Source: Tenodera sinensis
Taxonomy: Eukaryota; Arthropoda; Insecta; Mantodea; Mantidae
Direction: 5' to 3'
NCBI GenBank assembly: GCA_030765045.1
Contig: CM060967.1
Coordinates: 20,854,284-20,918,283, forward strand
DNA length: 64,000 nucleotides
A program made the translations under genes and the position numbers. Positions within the stretch are counted from its first letter, which is position 1. Each line of letters starts with the position of its first letter. This document shows positions 1 to 14,400 of this stretch, in pieces. The notes under the pieces are model-generated. The model was not told where the DNA came from. It was given only the letters and a program-made list of their open reading frames with translations, and did no database searches.

Positions 1-336
1 CTTAAACCCTCCCTAGAACTTACAAGCCAGTACCTAGGGTCAGATGTCTGTCGGGGAGCAGATGACAGAGTGAAGACCTGGAAGCGGGTGGTCAGCCAAG
101 CACCAGGTATGAGAGTGAGGAAGAGGATGATATGAAACACAGGCAAAATTGATGATTGGAAAGATGATAATGGAGCAATTGGTGGAATCAGTGGCTGGGG
201 AAACTGGAGAGCCCAGAGAAAACCCTCCCTGATGCCGCTTCATCCACCACGAATACCACATGCGGGTCCCTGGGATCTAACCCAGGCCGCCTAGGTGATA
301 CATGAATGCTCCAACCCCTTGGCCATGGCGCCACCT
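1..336 (-). mobile_element. S1 SINE, long form (tRNA-derived), edge-truncated
   Basis: On the minus strand this starts with a tRNA-like head (GGCGCCATGGCC at about 336) and a B-box-like stretch near 275, then a body shared with 21534-21914 and 53866-54274. The window edge cuts its 3' tail. The head is decayed relative to the copy at 3332. Short unique sequence follows to 575. Confidence 0.8.
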
Positions 337-583
337 TAAAAATCTGCATAAAGTTTAGAAATAAAGTAAGTAGATCCAATATGCATATTGTATTAGATGC
401 CACTCTAATTTTCTCTTAACATGCAAACATTCCAAAATCTTTAGCAGCAGCACTGTTTTTATTCATCAGATTCAAGTTGGCAATGCAGTGACACCCCCAA
501 AACTTCTTAGCACTGAGATGAATTTGTATTAGATCTCTAGATAATGGCTATTCAAGATAATTTTGCAACTCTAAAAACATACA

Positions 584-929
584 AGATGACCCCCATAGCA
601 CAGTGGTAGGATGCCTGCCTCTGGCACAAGTCCCCCAGGGTCAATCCCCCCAGGTTCAATTCCTAGCATGGGGATGGAAATTTTTCCTCACTGGTAAGTC
701 TGGGCCGGGTGCACTCAGTCTCAGTCAATTGAGTAACTATCCTGATAGAAAGATAGTGTACTTATAAAGGTCAAGTGGTCACCTTACGGTTGGGGGAGTC
801 AGCATGCTGATCCTCACCACTCCCCATCCTGCACTCCTCCATGGCACTGGCTGCGGATGGAGGATGCAGCAACTGGGCGATAAGGGTCTCTCTGCATAGG
901 AGAGATACCCTAGAGATTAGAGATTAAAT
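584..929 (+). mobile_element. S2 SINE (tRNA-derived)
   Basis: A-box-like TAGCACAGTGGTAGGATGC and B-box GGTTCAATTCC open an element of about 345 bp. The body (GGGTGCACTCAG block, then a TCCATGGCACTGGCTGCGG region) is shared with 15288-15612 and, inverted, with 32615-33543. An 8-bp direct repeat AACATACA (576-583 and 930-937) is the probable target-site duplication. Confidence 0.7.
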
Positions 930-937
930 AACATACA

Positions 938-2309
938 CTCAAACAATATTTTATCTCTGGCCTCTGGTATACTCAAATCCATTGCCAAGTGTGGAATTCT
1001 GAGGCATCAGTTTACAACAGATTACCTGTTTTAATCCCTTCTAATTCAGATTGATAACCATAACTTTTTTTGAGGGGAAGCCAAGTTTAAATTTGTTAAT
1101 CATAATTGTCATACCATCAAAAAATGAAATTATTAAATAAATGTGCTAATGAACACTGTAATATAGAACAAAGACGCTGTAAAAGACATTCATTATGGAC
1201 AAGTGCTGAGTGAAAACCTCAGCCAGATCGCCTAACTTAACTGAGTTAGAACGGTGCCAACATCATGGGAAACTTGGGAGGCTGCTGATCATAGTTGCTT
1301 ACTATAAACTTATGTAATTAAATTATCTAACATTTGAATTTTCTGTGCTGGATGGCACATTGCAAATTTCCCATAAGTGTATACAATTTTTAGATAAGTT
1401 CTGTGAATTCAAATGTATGTACAATAAACTTTTGAAAATAATATACCACATGCATAAATTTCAGCAAATTCAGAACTATTACCTTAGGTTTCCACAAAAT
1501 GTTGAAGAATTGCCATCATTAAAGTTGATAATGACATCATGTTGTGGTTTAACTATCCCAGAGACCCCCAAAATTTGCTACAGTTTATATACAATAAGAG
1601 TAGGTACGCCAAAACTACTTGTTTAAATACAATATTTTTATTTATAACCATAATGGGACAAAAAAGACAACTATAATTAAACAGTTTCTAGTATGAAAAG
1701 TACAGATTGTCAAATTCAATGTCTTAAACAGGAACTTCCTCTTTAAGATATGCTGTGCATGTTATTCAATTGTTTATGATCAATATGAGCCCTAAACTTA
1801 ATTTCGTAATGTATTTTCATTTTAATTTTTCAGAATTGTTTATTGTGTATTTTTATTATGGTTTCCAAATCAAGTTATGTATACAACTCAGGAAATGTGG
1901 GATCTTTGTTTTTAAACTTACAGGATTTTCATCACAGTTGTAGATCTTTTCACTCTTAAAAAAAATCACACTTCAGCTAGAAGTTAGATAAATGGCTACA
2001 AACTGCATTTGTAATTTAATTATGTCTCTGTAGCTTTAAATAAATGTTCTGGAATATTTAAAAAGGGAGTGTTTGTTGTTATCAATTGACTCAGTTGGTA
2101 CTTTTAATTTCATCTCACTGGGGTTCATTTTTACCCTACAGAATTTTCAGGTATCTTGTGATAAAGTGGTAGTTTTCTTAAAATCTTTTTTTTAATGTGA
2201 ATTTTAAAACTCACAATAATGTATGTTTAATTTTACTCTGATATGGATAAATGCTTGTAGAATATTAGTGTTATATATAATCTTAATGGTATTATCTTGC
2301 ATTTTTCAG
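938..2309. other. Intronic sequence, nothing recognised
   Basis: AT-rich DNA upstream of the first exon seen. An open frame at 1345-1626 has no recognisable protein features and is treated as chance. No repeat shared with the rest of the window was noticed. Confidence 0.5.
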
Positions 2310-2454
2310 ACGTGTTCATATTACTCAAGCTACTTTAGATTATCTGGGTGGAGAATATGAAGTTGAGGCAGGCCATGGTGCAACAAGAAACCAGTATCTG
2401 CGAGATCACAGTGTTACCACTTATTTTATTGTACCTCCAGCCAGAAGAAGAAAG
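2310..2454 (+). CDS. rut: Adenylyl cyclase exon 1 of window: end of C1a catalytic domain
   Basis: Begins after the acceptor tttttcag with the last base of a split Gly codon, then reads RVHITQATLDYLGGEYEVE and ends VPPARRRK (48 full codons). This is the C-terminal strand region of C1a, which builds the ATP/forskolin-facing half of the catalytic heterodimer. The run GHGATRNQYLRDHS is the usual end-of-C1 signature in animal cyclases. Donor is AAG|GTTCAG, weaker than the gene's other donors but the frame joins exon 2 in phase 0. Confidence 0.9.
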
Positions 2455-5400
2455 GTTCAGACATTTTTCTTATAATTGGAGTGCATGTAAAAACATAGTT
2501 TAACACTTATTTTTTACACTTCATTTGCCTTGAAGGATAAATATGGCAGTAATATGGGACTGTTGTTATTGAGTAATAAAGATGAGCTCATCATTGTAGC
2601 CTATAGGAAATATTTAAAACTTCAGACTCTACAAGAGAGGATAAACTAGAATTTCCACTGTTTACAAATGATGGTATAAAATTACAGCCTTATTTAAAGG
2701 TTCTTGTTTAACTGGATGGAGGAGAATATGGCATAGTTTAAGATTACAAAACAAAAGAATAACAAACCTTTAACTGCTGTTGGGCATACAAAACTTTTTT
2801 TAACTCCATTAATTTCTGTGGGCATGGTATACCCTTGTTTTTATTTTCACTACCATGTACCCACTAGGTAGAGGAAATATTGCATTCCACTAAAAATTTT
2901 CTTTTTGTACGTCAGTTATCCAAACATTATTTTGATAAGAATGATAGTGTATGAATAGCTTCATATTGTTGTGTATCAACAGAGAAATGTGCATTCAGTT
3001 ATGTGACAAAAAGGTAAACCATTTCAATTTGTTCAGTTTACTGTTATATAGTTTAAAAGTTTGAAATTCATTTTATGCTAAATAAAAAAGTGACATTCCC
3101 CCCTTTTGCAGTGAACCCTTCGCATTCGCATTATTGAGAAAATCAAAATCTTTGAAAATGTTCCATGTAAATCATGGGGGGGGGGGGGGTGGATTTTCTT
3201 GGATATCTTTGTGTTGCATCCTTAAAAGATGCTGAACACACACACACACAACAGACCTTCTTCTTCTTCTTTTTAAATGCTTTTTTTTTTAGATTCAGGG
3301 AGTCTTAAAACATGCATTTCCAGTAATATCTAGGCGGCGCCATGGCCGAGCGGTTAGCGCGCTCGCCTACTACCTAGGCGGCCCGGGTTCGATCCCAGGG
3401 ACCCGCATGTGGTATTCGTGGTGAACGAAGCGGTGTCAGGGCGGGTTTTCTCCGGGTACTCCGGTTTCCCCCGCCATCTCATTCCACCGGTGCTCCATCT
3501 TCATTCCATGTGTCATCAGTGTCACCGCCTGCAGTGCCGTAGCAGTAAAAGCAGGCGTTGAACACTACAAACAACAACAGTAATATCTCAGTATCAAATT
3601 TTTGAGTGAAACACAACAATTCCCCCAGTTACTATACGCAATAGAGAAAATAAAAAGCAATAAGAGAATGCACTTCCTGCAAACTCTGAATGTTATATAT
3701 CTCTTAGAATATTCAATAACTGGAACTTAAGGCAATAAAACTTCTATCCAACAAAATAAAATGAATGTAAAATCTGAAATTGAAATTCTGTGCCTAGCAA
3801 TTTCGTTTATATCATTGGTGATTGCATTGAAACTTCTGCGTAGCAGTAAAAATGTACCAAGCCAATAAGAATTTAATTTTGTTTGCTGTATACTCCAGAA
3901 TATCTGGGCTAATCACTGGGAGTAAGTGGCTGGATAGTGCTAAAGGAATGGATAATACAAAAGCTGATTTTATGAATACACCATCTAGTATATAGGACTG
4001 CTTTTAAATTGGTATTTAATTTCGTTTGCGATACACACAGTAAATGTACAGTATACAGGTATAATTTTATGCAGTAGTGTCATTTCAGTTTCTGCTTGAG
4101 GAGAGGGTTTGGGGGGGAGTCAGAAAGATTGTCTAAAGCAGTTTCCCAAATTTTAATGGCACATGTAGCCTAAAAGAAAATTATCTTTTATTTTTTACAT
4201 GTGAAATATTTTCATTAAAGGTACATTTGTCATAATTTTTCTTTTGGTAGAGCAGTAGTAACTATTAGCCTAATTTCTCCAAACTTGGGGACGGGCCCAA
4301 ATGATCTAGCTGTCGACAGGCCCTTAGACACTGTTCACTCACTCTTAACTTGGGGGACAATTGACAACCCTGCCCCCTTTCAACTGATGTCCTGGTTTTA
4401 TAGATAAGAGTAAAAAATTCAGTTACAATTCAAGTTGTAAAAAATAAAAGTACTACTCACACACTTTATCTTGAGTCCTGGAATCTGGTGCCAGAAATAG
4501 TCTGTCAACAAGGCCCTTGTGCTTTGCCAAAGTAACAACTGAGCATCATTATCCGTATTCTATCTGTAGATTTCACTGCATTGCATTACCTTTGATGCTG
4601 TTTTGTGTTATCATACTGGTTTACTTTTGTGTTGAACCAACTCAAATCATCATTTTAAGTACTAAATAGCTGAAGCAGATCCAGCATCAACACCCCAAAG
4701 TCTTGTAAATAGTAAAAGAAGGAGTCGTGTATTTAACCTTTTACTTTAGCGGTTGGCTAACCTGTTTAAAGAAATTGCAGAAACTACAACTCATGCCCTT
4801 CTATGAATATAATTTAAAGTACAACTACGTAAAGGACATGAAAAGTTCTATTGCTGTGTTTGACAACAATGCCATCTGAAAGTTCCAAGATAAGGTGTGC
4901 GAGTATGGCATACCTATATATTTCTTACTTTCAGTACCTACTTCATAATGTGCAATTAATGCCTTTGATACCTTCTACACCTGATCATTCATTTGTAATT
5001 AATGTAATTTTATTAAGTATTAAATATTTCTTGAGCATAAGCCACATATAGTAATGCATAGTAATCCACAAACTGGGTAAACCACATACAAATAATCAAG
5101 AGTGTCTGCATGTTAAGAAAAGTTAATGCCAAAATACAGAGCGGGATGGCTCAGGCAGTAGCATTTGTAGCGCACATTTGAGAGGTTGCGGGTGCAATCC
5201 CCGTGATTGACCTTCCTGACCCATAAGTTTTTTCGGTGGTTTCCCCGTGTCATCAGGCAAATGCGGGGAAGGAATTCCATATTCTCCAAATTTCCCATCC
5301 CTCCATTTCCTTACATTAATCAAACTCTAAATGGACAGAAGAGAACCTCCCCCCTTCAATCCTTAAAACTCATAGTAGTTTCCTAGAAAAGGTAACACAG

Positions 5401-8400
5401 ATTAAATCCAAATTGAACATTCCTAACACCAGAGAAAATCTACTTATAAGAGAAAATCCATTGGAATTATTGCAACCTACCTTCAATTTGGAATTAATAG
5501 AGAAAATAAGTAAATCAGACACACCAAAAGAAATACAAAAACTTCTAGCTCTGGAAACAATCAATACTAGGTATCCCACAGAAGAATGGCTGCACATATA
5601 TACTGATGGATCCTCGAAGGAAAACCTTACTGGAGCTGGAGTTACATGTTCACATTTTTCCTTTTATCATTCTGTTGGCAGAGACACAACAAATTATGAT
5701 GGAGAAATAGAGGCTATATACATTGCTCTCCGACAATTATTAAATCTTCCCTTAAATAAATTTAACAAGGCAGTAATTCTTTCAGATTCTAAAGCTGCAA
5801 TTCAGGGAATATGTTCAAATACTACAAAGAAGTCAACAAAAATTAGAGAATGCTACAAAATGTTAACACAACTCCAAAAAGTTAATAAGACTGTTCATCT
5901 CCAATGGATTCCAGCACACTGTGGAGTCATGGGGAACGAAGCTGCAGACTCACTTGCAAAGAAAGCCACAACAATAACACAAAAGTCTAAATTCAATTTC
6001 TCATATTCCTCAATAAAACGCTTGATCATTAAAAATTTTTGTCATTCATACCTACAAGAAATAGAAACAAATGCCAAAGATAAAAAATGGATTACACTAC
6101 TTTCCAATCCAGATATAATCCCCCAGAGACCAAGGAAAACAGCTGTTGCAGCCTTCCGACTATTGACAAATCACGACTGCTTAGCAAGTCATCTCTACAG
6201 AATAGGTATCTCAGCCTCACCAATATGTGTCCTGTGTAACGATCCAGCAGAAATGAATGAAGAACACTTGAAGACCTGTGAAGCATTAAGATCAGAAGAA
6301 ACTACAGTTCAAAAGTATTGGAAAGCACGAATGCTAATGGCTTCATTGCCAGATGCAAGGCACTAGAAAACAACAACAACAACATTAATCATATCCTTTC
6401 ACCCTTCATCCCTTTAGATTTCTTTCAGGGTTGGAAGCATCAGCAAGCATTACGGCAGCAGTATGGTAGGGGGAAGAAATGCATCCTGGAAATCTCGTCC
6501 TCTAGATTCGATGGTGAGCAGTGGCCTTCAGTGGTTTCCAGGCCTCCTGTGGGATGGTACGAGCCCAAGGGGAGGGGATCTAAGCCAGCCTCCATTGGAG
6601 TGCTTCTAACTGGGAAAATGTAGGACTCCTGCCATCTGCCCTGTTATGGTAATGTTCTGGCTGCCCTTAGGAACCATTTGTCTCATCCATCCTTCCAGGG
6701 GGTACCCCATCAGTGGCTTAGGCGCAAAAGAACCAATTTTGTCATTGAGTTATTAACTCATAACACCAAAAGAGTTGGACATAATGTGATTTGCAGGCTT
6801 ACTCCTAATATGTTAAATATGGCTTATATATAATTACTGTGTATGAATGTTAAATATATGGAAGTAATGAATCTAACAAATAGTACTTGCAGGTGAGGTC
6901 AGCACTTGGAGCTGCACAACGTCGGAAACTATCTTTCAAAAATGTGTCAAGTGTGGTAGTTCAACTGCTGCATTCCATCAAGTACTCCATGGAAGTTCCC
7001 TTCTCAAATATTGCTACAGTGCAACCCGGCGACCATAAGGCTAATGCTGCTAGAAAGGTAGGTTGTGTCCTTTGTAATATCTGGTAGGTATATTCATTCA
7101 TATCGATGTTGTGAAAAATACAGTAGCATCTCTAATTAGTATTCATTTGGTGTGTGTAAAAGCTGACCTTAAATTACCTTGCTATAGCGATAATGTTGGA
7201 ATGTAAATAAATTACTAGTTGGCAAAGCTTATGTGTGTATCGGCTGGCCTCATGTGGTATGACAAAAATTGCTAGGAACATGCAGTATTTTCAAGGCTAT
7301 TGTTAAACAGGGTGTTTTAAATTTCTTTGCTATCTTTTCATAACATACAGATATATTTACGTACTTTCATGTCAGCTGGCTGTCACAGGAAGGTGCTTTA
7401 ATGAAACCTTCATATGTCTTTAAACATTGTTAATATCCATATGAGCACGATCAATGTTTTGGCACAAAATTATGCAGCACAAGCTCAGTGGGAACTTTTA
7501 CAAAACAATTTTATTCAGTTCTACTTTTTTTGTTTGTGTGAGACCACCCGCATTCCATTGTAGAAGTCTGATGTTAGATCTTCTATTAGTATAATGTTTT
7601 GGTTCTCGAGAAGTAGTCCCCGCCCGGAGATCCGAATGGGGGACTATTTTAACTCTGGAACATTTTACCCCTCGAGTCATATTTCATAAAAAAAGAGAGC
7701 AATAGCAGTAATAGTAACCGTTTTTTAGAGAGCACCATATTTTTATGATAATGGAGGAAAGTTAACCTTCGAAACGCGTCCCGGAAAAATATGTTGTAAG
7801 TGTTGTTCAGGGTTATTAATTATCTCACCTTTTAAATTAAATTAATTACAACAACACTGTTTTCAAACTTCTATGAAAGGAAGATACAAAAATATTGTTT
7901 GAACCTTTCCATACATTGTTTCAAATTATAGTTTTCGACAAGATCCCTGAATGGGAAAACATTGAAAAGTCTAAAACTGATGAAAATGAAGTGTTTAAAA
8001 CAGTGGAGTATATTGATAACTTGAAAAATAAGTCAATATTTCTAAACACATTCTGCTCCATCTTGTAATCATGTTAATCACAGGACTAGTTTCTCCGAAT
8101 GCAGAATGTGTTTACAAATATTGGCATATTTTTCAAGTTATTGAAAAGATTATTGAATTTATTCTAAAGTAAGAACAAATTAGAAACTAAAAACTTCACT
8201 TATCTTAGTATTTATACTGCTAATTTGTTCTTACTTTAGAATCTTGTTGCTTCACTGTTAATAGCTTCAATTTTTCCTTATTGAATTTATGTTTATAATA
8301 CAGAACATCAGGTTCATGATTCTTTGTTATTTGACCATATATTTGCTTGAGACAGTATGTGCAACCAGATTCTAGATATGACAGATTCAAAAGTAACTAA

Positions 8401-11400
8401 ATTGGCGCAAAATGGGTCTTGATTTTTCATTCATCCATATTTCACAAACAGAAAATATTTAAGTTTTCTTTCAATATTCCCAGCCATAATGTTTATAGGA
8501 TATTTTCTGTAATAAACCCTTAATGGTCTAATTCGTTTAATAGATTAGAAACATCATCCATTAAAGCAAAGTTATTATAGTATAAAGTGAAAAAATTCTC
8601 TTGCAGTGGATTTTATGACTATATTTCAAAAAATGAGAACCTGCTAGAATGTACAAGAAAGATGGAAAAGTATAACTGGCATACTAAATCATGTAACAGT
8701 TAAGCTGGGTATATTTGTAAGATTATTATTTATTCCTCCCAATAATGCTCAACACAATTCTCCAAAAAGTTCTCAGTTTCACTTGTCATACATAGTATAT
8801 AGGTATGTCAACCATAGCTGCACATGTTTGCTGTCATATTATGGTCATTGGTCCTCTTCTTGTTCATATTTGATCCATAACTAGAGATTTTCACTGCAGT
8901 ATTGTTGAATCTTGCTGCAAAATATTTCTCTTTCCAGCATGTAAATTTGCATGAGCCCAAACATTTGCAAAAAAAAAAAAACGTTTTACTAAAGATGCTT
9001 GTGTCAGCCATTTGAAGTTATATATTAAATACTAGAACATATCTGCAAAAAAACCTATAGGGGATTAACTAGAATTTGGGTTAGGTCAGCCTATCAGTTA
9101 GAAATAACTATACTTAGCACCTGAACAATATGCAAAGTGTTATGTTAAGAATAACATAGTACACTGATCTTTGCCATTATCAATATGAATCTTTGTGCTT
9201 GCAACTTGTTACAAATAAAATTTAAAGATTAAGGGACCATTCACAATGAAAATTAAGCATTTACATAATAAAATATAACTTAAGTATAAATTTAATGTAG
9301 CATATTATTCGGAAGCACAGATGCGAACATAAACAGCAGCCAATCGCAAGAAAGCTGCTAAGCTAACGTGATGGTCTGGAAAATGACCACCTAGAGTACA
9401 CAGAACAAAAGTGGTTATGTACATATATACATTAAAATGAATAAGAGCTAGCTACCGGTTGAAGAATGCTTGACTCATAACAAAGCACAATGTTCCATCA
9501 CAGTTTGATTTGGTGCTATTTATTGATATTGTAGTGATACCTATCTCATGATTTTGCACAGAAAGACAGTTAATGAGTCAACATAAAATAATGGAAAATC
9601 TGATGTGAGACAGCAGAATGATCGTGCAATGAAGTTCACTCTTGATTGGCGAGTTTATGTTCAATGTAGGCATAAACTTGAAAGCTTGACCTCTGCAAGG
9701 TTCTAAGTTCATGTTTAATTGTTTATTTTTCACTGTAAATGGATTCATTACAATACATATCATCTAGTTTGTAATTTTATGTTATGCTGGCACTTAATTT
9801 TCGTTGTGAATATGGTCTATTTAAAATATGAGTATATTTGTCAGAACCTGGCATCATTACATTAATCAAAATATGTTTCATGTTAGTATATTTAAAATTG
9901 CCCTTCAAGATCTTTCAAAGACTCTAAGCATGCACTTCAGGTCTTTTCTCTTATAACTGCTACAATGTATTGCAGAAGAAATATCTGACCTATGTATTTC
10001 ATAACAAATTAGCTACTGTGCCTGCAGAGCAATTGGAATGCAATACTGACATGGATGTATGGCAATAATAACCTGCATGATAATGGCAGTTCAGTGTCAC
10101 TGCAAGTGCATGCATGAGAAAAGGATGTTTAATAACTTTGGATGTTGTTGTGTACATCACCTAATCAAAGCTACAATAATGCCATTGTTGTGATATGCAA
10201 ATAATGCTTTGCTGGCCAGTATTTAGCTATATAAACATTGCATATTTTAATAAATTTGTTTGTTTTTAAAAAATGCAGTGGCATAGCCAGTCTTTTTAAC
10301 CTCTTCATAAACCCTGATTTTTGTGTTAAAAATACATTTTTTTTCTCAAAGCAATAATATTCCAAGGGAATAAATTAAAGTTTGCAACATAATCTGGTTA
10401 AGCTACTGGAAACAATTGTACATAAAATATGTAAAAATAAAATTAATTTTAAAGCATGTTCTTATCAGTCATCTTTTAATTTGGATGTGGGTAAAGTAAA
10501 TGCTTGTCATAGGTGCAATACATTTTGTGGACTCTGTGCAATCTTGTGCATGCAGGTGGTATTAATTGGGTTTCATCAAGGTTCTGATGAGATATAAGTA
10601 CTGGTTCTTCATTAGTTTCTTCTTTCTATGTCTGACATCTAAAATTTTAGTTTTATTGCACTGGTACTTTGTCCACATTTTATACATGGTAGCTATAAGC
10701 TTCAGAGATATGTACCCATTAATTTTAGAGATGTACTAACACAATTCACCATTACCATGCTGCACTGCTGGCTATAAGAGATCTTAAAAATGTTGAAAAA
10801 TTGTAAACTGGAGTATTTTAATCGTTTGAAAAGTAAATGAAGAATATACCTTAGCATAAACATGAACATACTTAAATAATAAAATTGCTATGCGGAACTG
10901 TGTGAATAGTCAATTTTTATTGATGAGAATTGAAGTTGAACTTGATATAAAAAATTATCTGATGTAGTATTTGCTTAGATTATTATGTGAATAGAATTTC
11001 ATAGTTGTTTACTCTATATTCTTATTATTCATTTTAATATACTTGCATATCTAATTTCAAATACATAATTTGTTTTCCTTCATTTTAGTTTGTTTACTAG
11101 CTATGAACAGTTGAAACTAAAGTTAACTAGAAGGTTAACTAGAGTATTAGAACAAAGGTGGGGCTCAATGCTATCATCACTATACAGTGTGTTCATAAAG
11201 TCATGACGCAGTTTTGACCAGTTACAGAAAAGTGAAACCTTCACCAAACGAATGGAAAACTCTCAAGTTTGCATTCCTGCTTAATGCAGTGTGGTGTGGC
11301 TTCCATTTGTTCAGCTTAGGGCTGTTACTCAGTTAGGTATGTGGATGTTCATAAGCCCATATCCTGACATTATGAGGATGAACCACTCATCGCTAAACAG

Positions 11401-14400
11401 GAATCCTTTTTGATCTCATTAAGCATCTGTATTGCAAAATCAAATCATTTGGATCTATGATAGTCTGTCCACGGGTGTACATGCGATTCATTAAGTCATA
11501 GAACACACTGAACTTTCCTTTTCAATGTGCATATCTTGTGTAAAATAGCGTGATTTGCTTCATTGTTGTGTTCCATCCTTACTTGCTCATGCACAACAAT
11601 GAAAATCATGCTACATACATTTCTATGACATATTCTTTAATGTAGTACATGATTCATCCTTTGGTTTTGTTTCATTTAGCCATAATAACAGTTCATAACT
11701 GCACCATGTCTTTACAGGCACACTGTATTAATATGGACTGTAGTTCCAGTAATTCCTGCAATAACACTCAGAGCTAGCTCCAGGACTTTTACTGCCTCAT
11801 GCGATAACTACAAAGTTCCTTCCCTTGAGCGTTCAGGCATAAGTTAATTTTGCTCTGCAATGTCAGTCCTCCATGAATACTTATTTTTACATAAGAATAT
11901 TAAAGGATTAAAAATATGCAAAATGGTTTGCACTGCTTAATAATCATCTTGATTATAGGATACATAACGAAAGGGGACACCTCATGTACTTTGATGTATG
12001 AGAGATCTATTGCAGCTTCCACTTCCCGGGAGGAAGTGATGAAGTTTCAGTGGCTTGAAACCTCCTGTTTATAAACATATGCTTATCAAATTGGTTAAAA
12101 TTAATGAGTAGGATGATTATGCTTATGTCGGTGTTACGATGAACTTAACGTTAATGCGAGGGGCCCTAATGACTAAGTTGTTGATGGGCCCTTAAACACG
12201 ACACTCACTCACTCATGTAACACGACAGTACAACAGGACGTAATGGGAAAATCTAACACATTCTATTAAACGGAGCTATTTAGGGTCGACTGAACATGAC
12301 ACAATGTAAGAGTTTGGCAATGCCAAACTTTTCCTTCATGTTATGTCAAGTTTGGATGTCACATGACTATTTGAATCAATCACCGAGTAGTGCCATGCAG
12401 GAATAAATTGAACTTCTCGATGTAACTATTTGCATCAGTACTCTTTCTGTTTCTTTCGTTTTGCTCCTAAAGTGGGTAAACCATTTCAATCAGGTAGGAC
12501 GATGCAAAATATGTAATGTTATGTTAAAGTTGCACTGCGTCTCATAAGGAACTGGATAAACTTGAAATAGAACTTTATTATTTGCACAGCATAAAATTTT
12601 GTATTGAGTTCCAAGCATTAGTACAAGGGTGATTCAAATATAAACGGTAATTTTGTTAAAAATATTTATTGATTAAATATATACACAAGTGACTACATCA
12701 ACATTTCTCTATATAGCTTCCTTCACACTGTACACATTTTTGCCAACATTTCGGAAGCTTGAACATTCCTTCTTGAAAAAAGTTTGAAGGTGCGTCGCCA
12801 ACCAATTGCGCACATGCTTCTCAACGTCGTCGTTGCTTTCAAAATGTTTCCTCCAAGTGATTCTTTCATGGATTCAAACAAAAAATAGTTTGGGGGGGGG
12901 GACAAGTCTGGACTATAGGGAGGGTGTTCAAGGGTTTCCCAGTGCATGTCCGCCATTGTGTCCATTGTCAAATTGGTGGTGTGAGGCGTAGCATTGTCTT
13001 GGAGAAGGATGACATCTCTGATGGGCATACATCTTTTGCTTCAGTAGGCAGCTTTTACAGACCTTAACAATTGGCAATAGTAAGCCGCAGTCACTGTACG
13101 TCAATCATGAAGAAAATCAACCAACTTCTGAAGCAATTTCTTCAACAGTGGAGCAGTGATCACCTTCAATAAGCTCTCGAATGGCACAGATGTTGTCATC
13201 TGTGAGATTTGACCTTGGGCGTCGAACATGACTTTCGTTTTCCACAAATTCTCGGCCACCCTTAAATTGTCTGGCTCAAGTAAACTCTTGATTCTGTGAC
13301 AGTGTAGTGTCCCCAAACTGTGCCTTTAAACGAGTTAAAATCTCCGAAGGTTTAACCCCTTCATTGGTTAAAAACTTGATAATAATGCGTTGCGCAACAG
13401 ACAAAGGAACCTCTTGCTCACTCATGGCTGTACTGCCGCCAGAACCTAGTGAAGCAGCTAACAAAGCTAGTTCCCCCTCCCTAACACACCAACCTTCAAC
13501 CCCCCCACTCCACTGCCCCGCTCTGAACTGTTTCCTCCGTGATATGCAACAATTACCGTTTATATTTGAATTACCCTCGTAACTCCCTTCTGCTATTCGT
13601 TTTACACTCATACCTATCTAGTCAGATTTACATGAGAGGTTATGTTACATCTGAGCAATACAATTAAAAAGGCTGTTATGTATATTCTAACACTATGCAT
13701 AAGGGAAGAACAATTATTATATAAATCCATAATAGTTTTCTTTCCTTTATTCTGATCTCAATACCTAGCTTTTACTTCACATTCTTAAATCCTAAGAATG
13801 TAGGAATAGAATATATTATTTCCATTTTCATTGATACAGTACTGGCTGGCATTATAGCATTCAACAAATGACAAGTCCAATTACTTTTTACATGTTATTT
13901 CTTCTAAAAGTGAATCACAAAACACAGTTTCCTATTTTATCATTTACACAATTTACAATTTGTCATGACCTTGAAACTCACAACTGTTCTATCATAACCT
14001 TAACACAAAACACTGTTCAACTGTTTGCAGCTCACTCTAACAATTCTAATTGCTCACGATAAACTCACTGAAACTCTCTCAACACTGGCTGACTTGCTTG
14101 TGCTGGCTTGCTTATGTATTGGAGAATGAGAAATCTCTGGAAATCCATTTTTCTCAAAGCTTCTCGAACTGTCTGGAAACAGTCTTTGTTCTTATCGCAC
14201 ATTGCCTAGTAATGTAGTGGTGTGGGGTAGCTGACCTCGAGCATCCCCTTGATGTGCAACCAGCATCACAATACATTTCAAAATCTAGTGCATCTATAAA
14301 CTAATTCTCCCATACTTACTCTAAGTTGTATGCGTGGGATAAAGCTGCTATACCATCTCTTCAGTTTCCAGGCTGTAATCATTCTGCTGTTCCCCATTTC

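Noticed and set aside
3332..3410. Functional tRNA gene
   Set aside because: A and B boxes are good, but the sequence is the head of a SINE with body, tail and target-site duplication.
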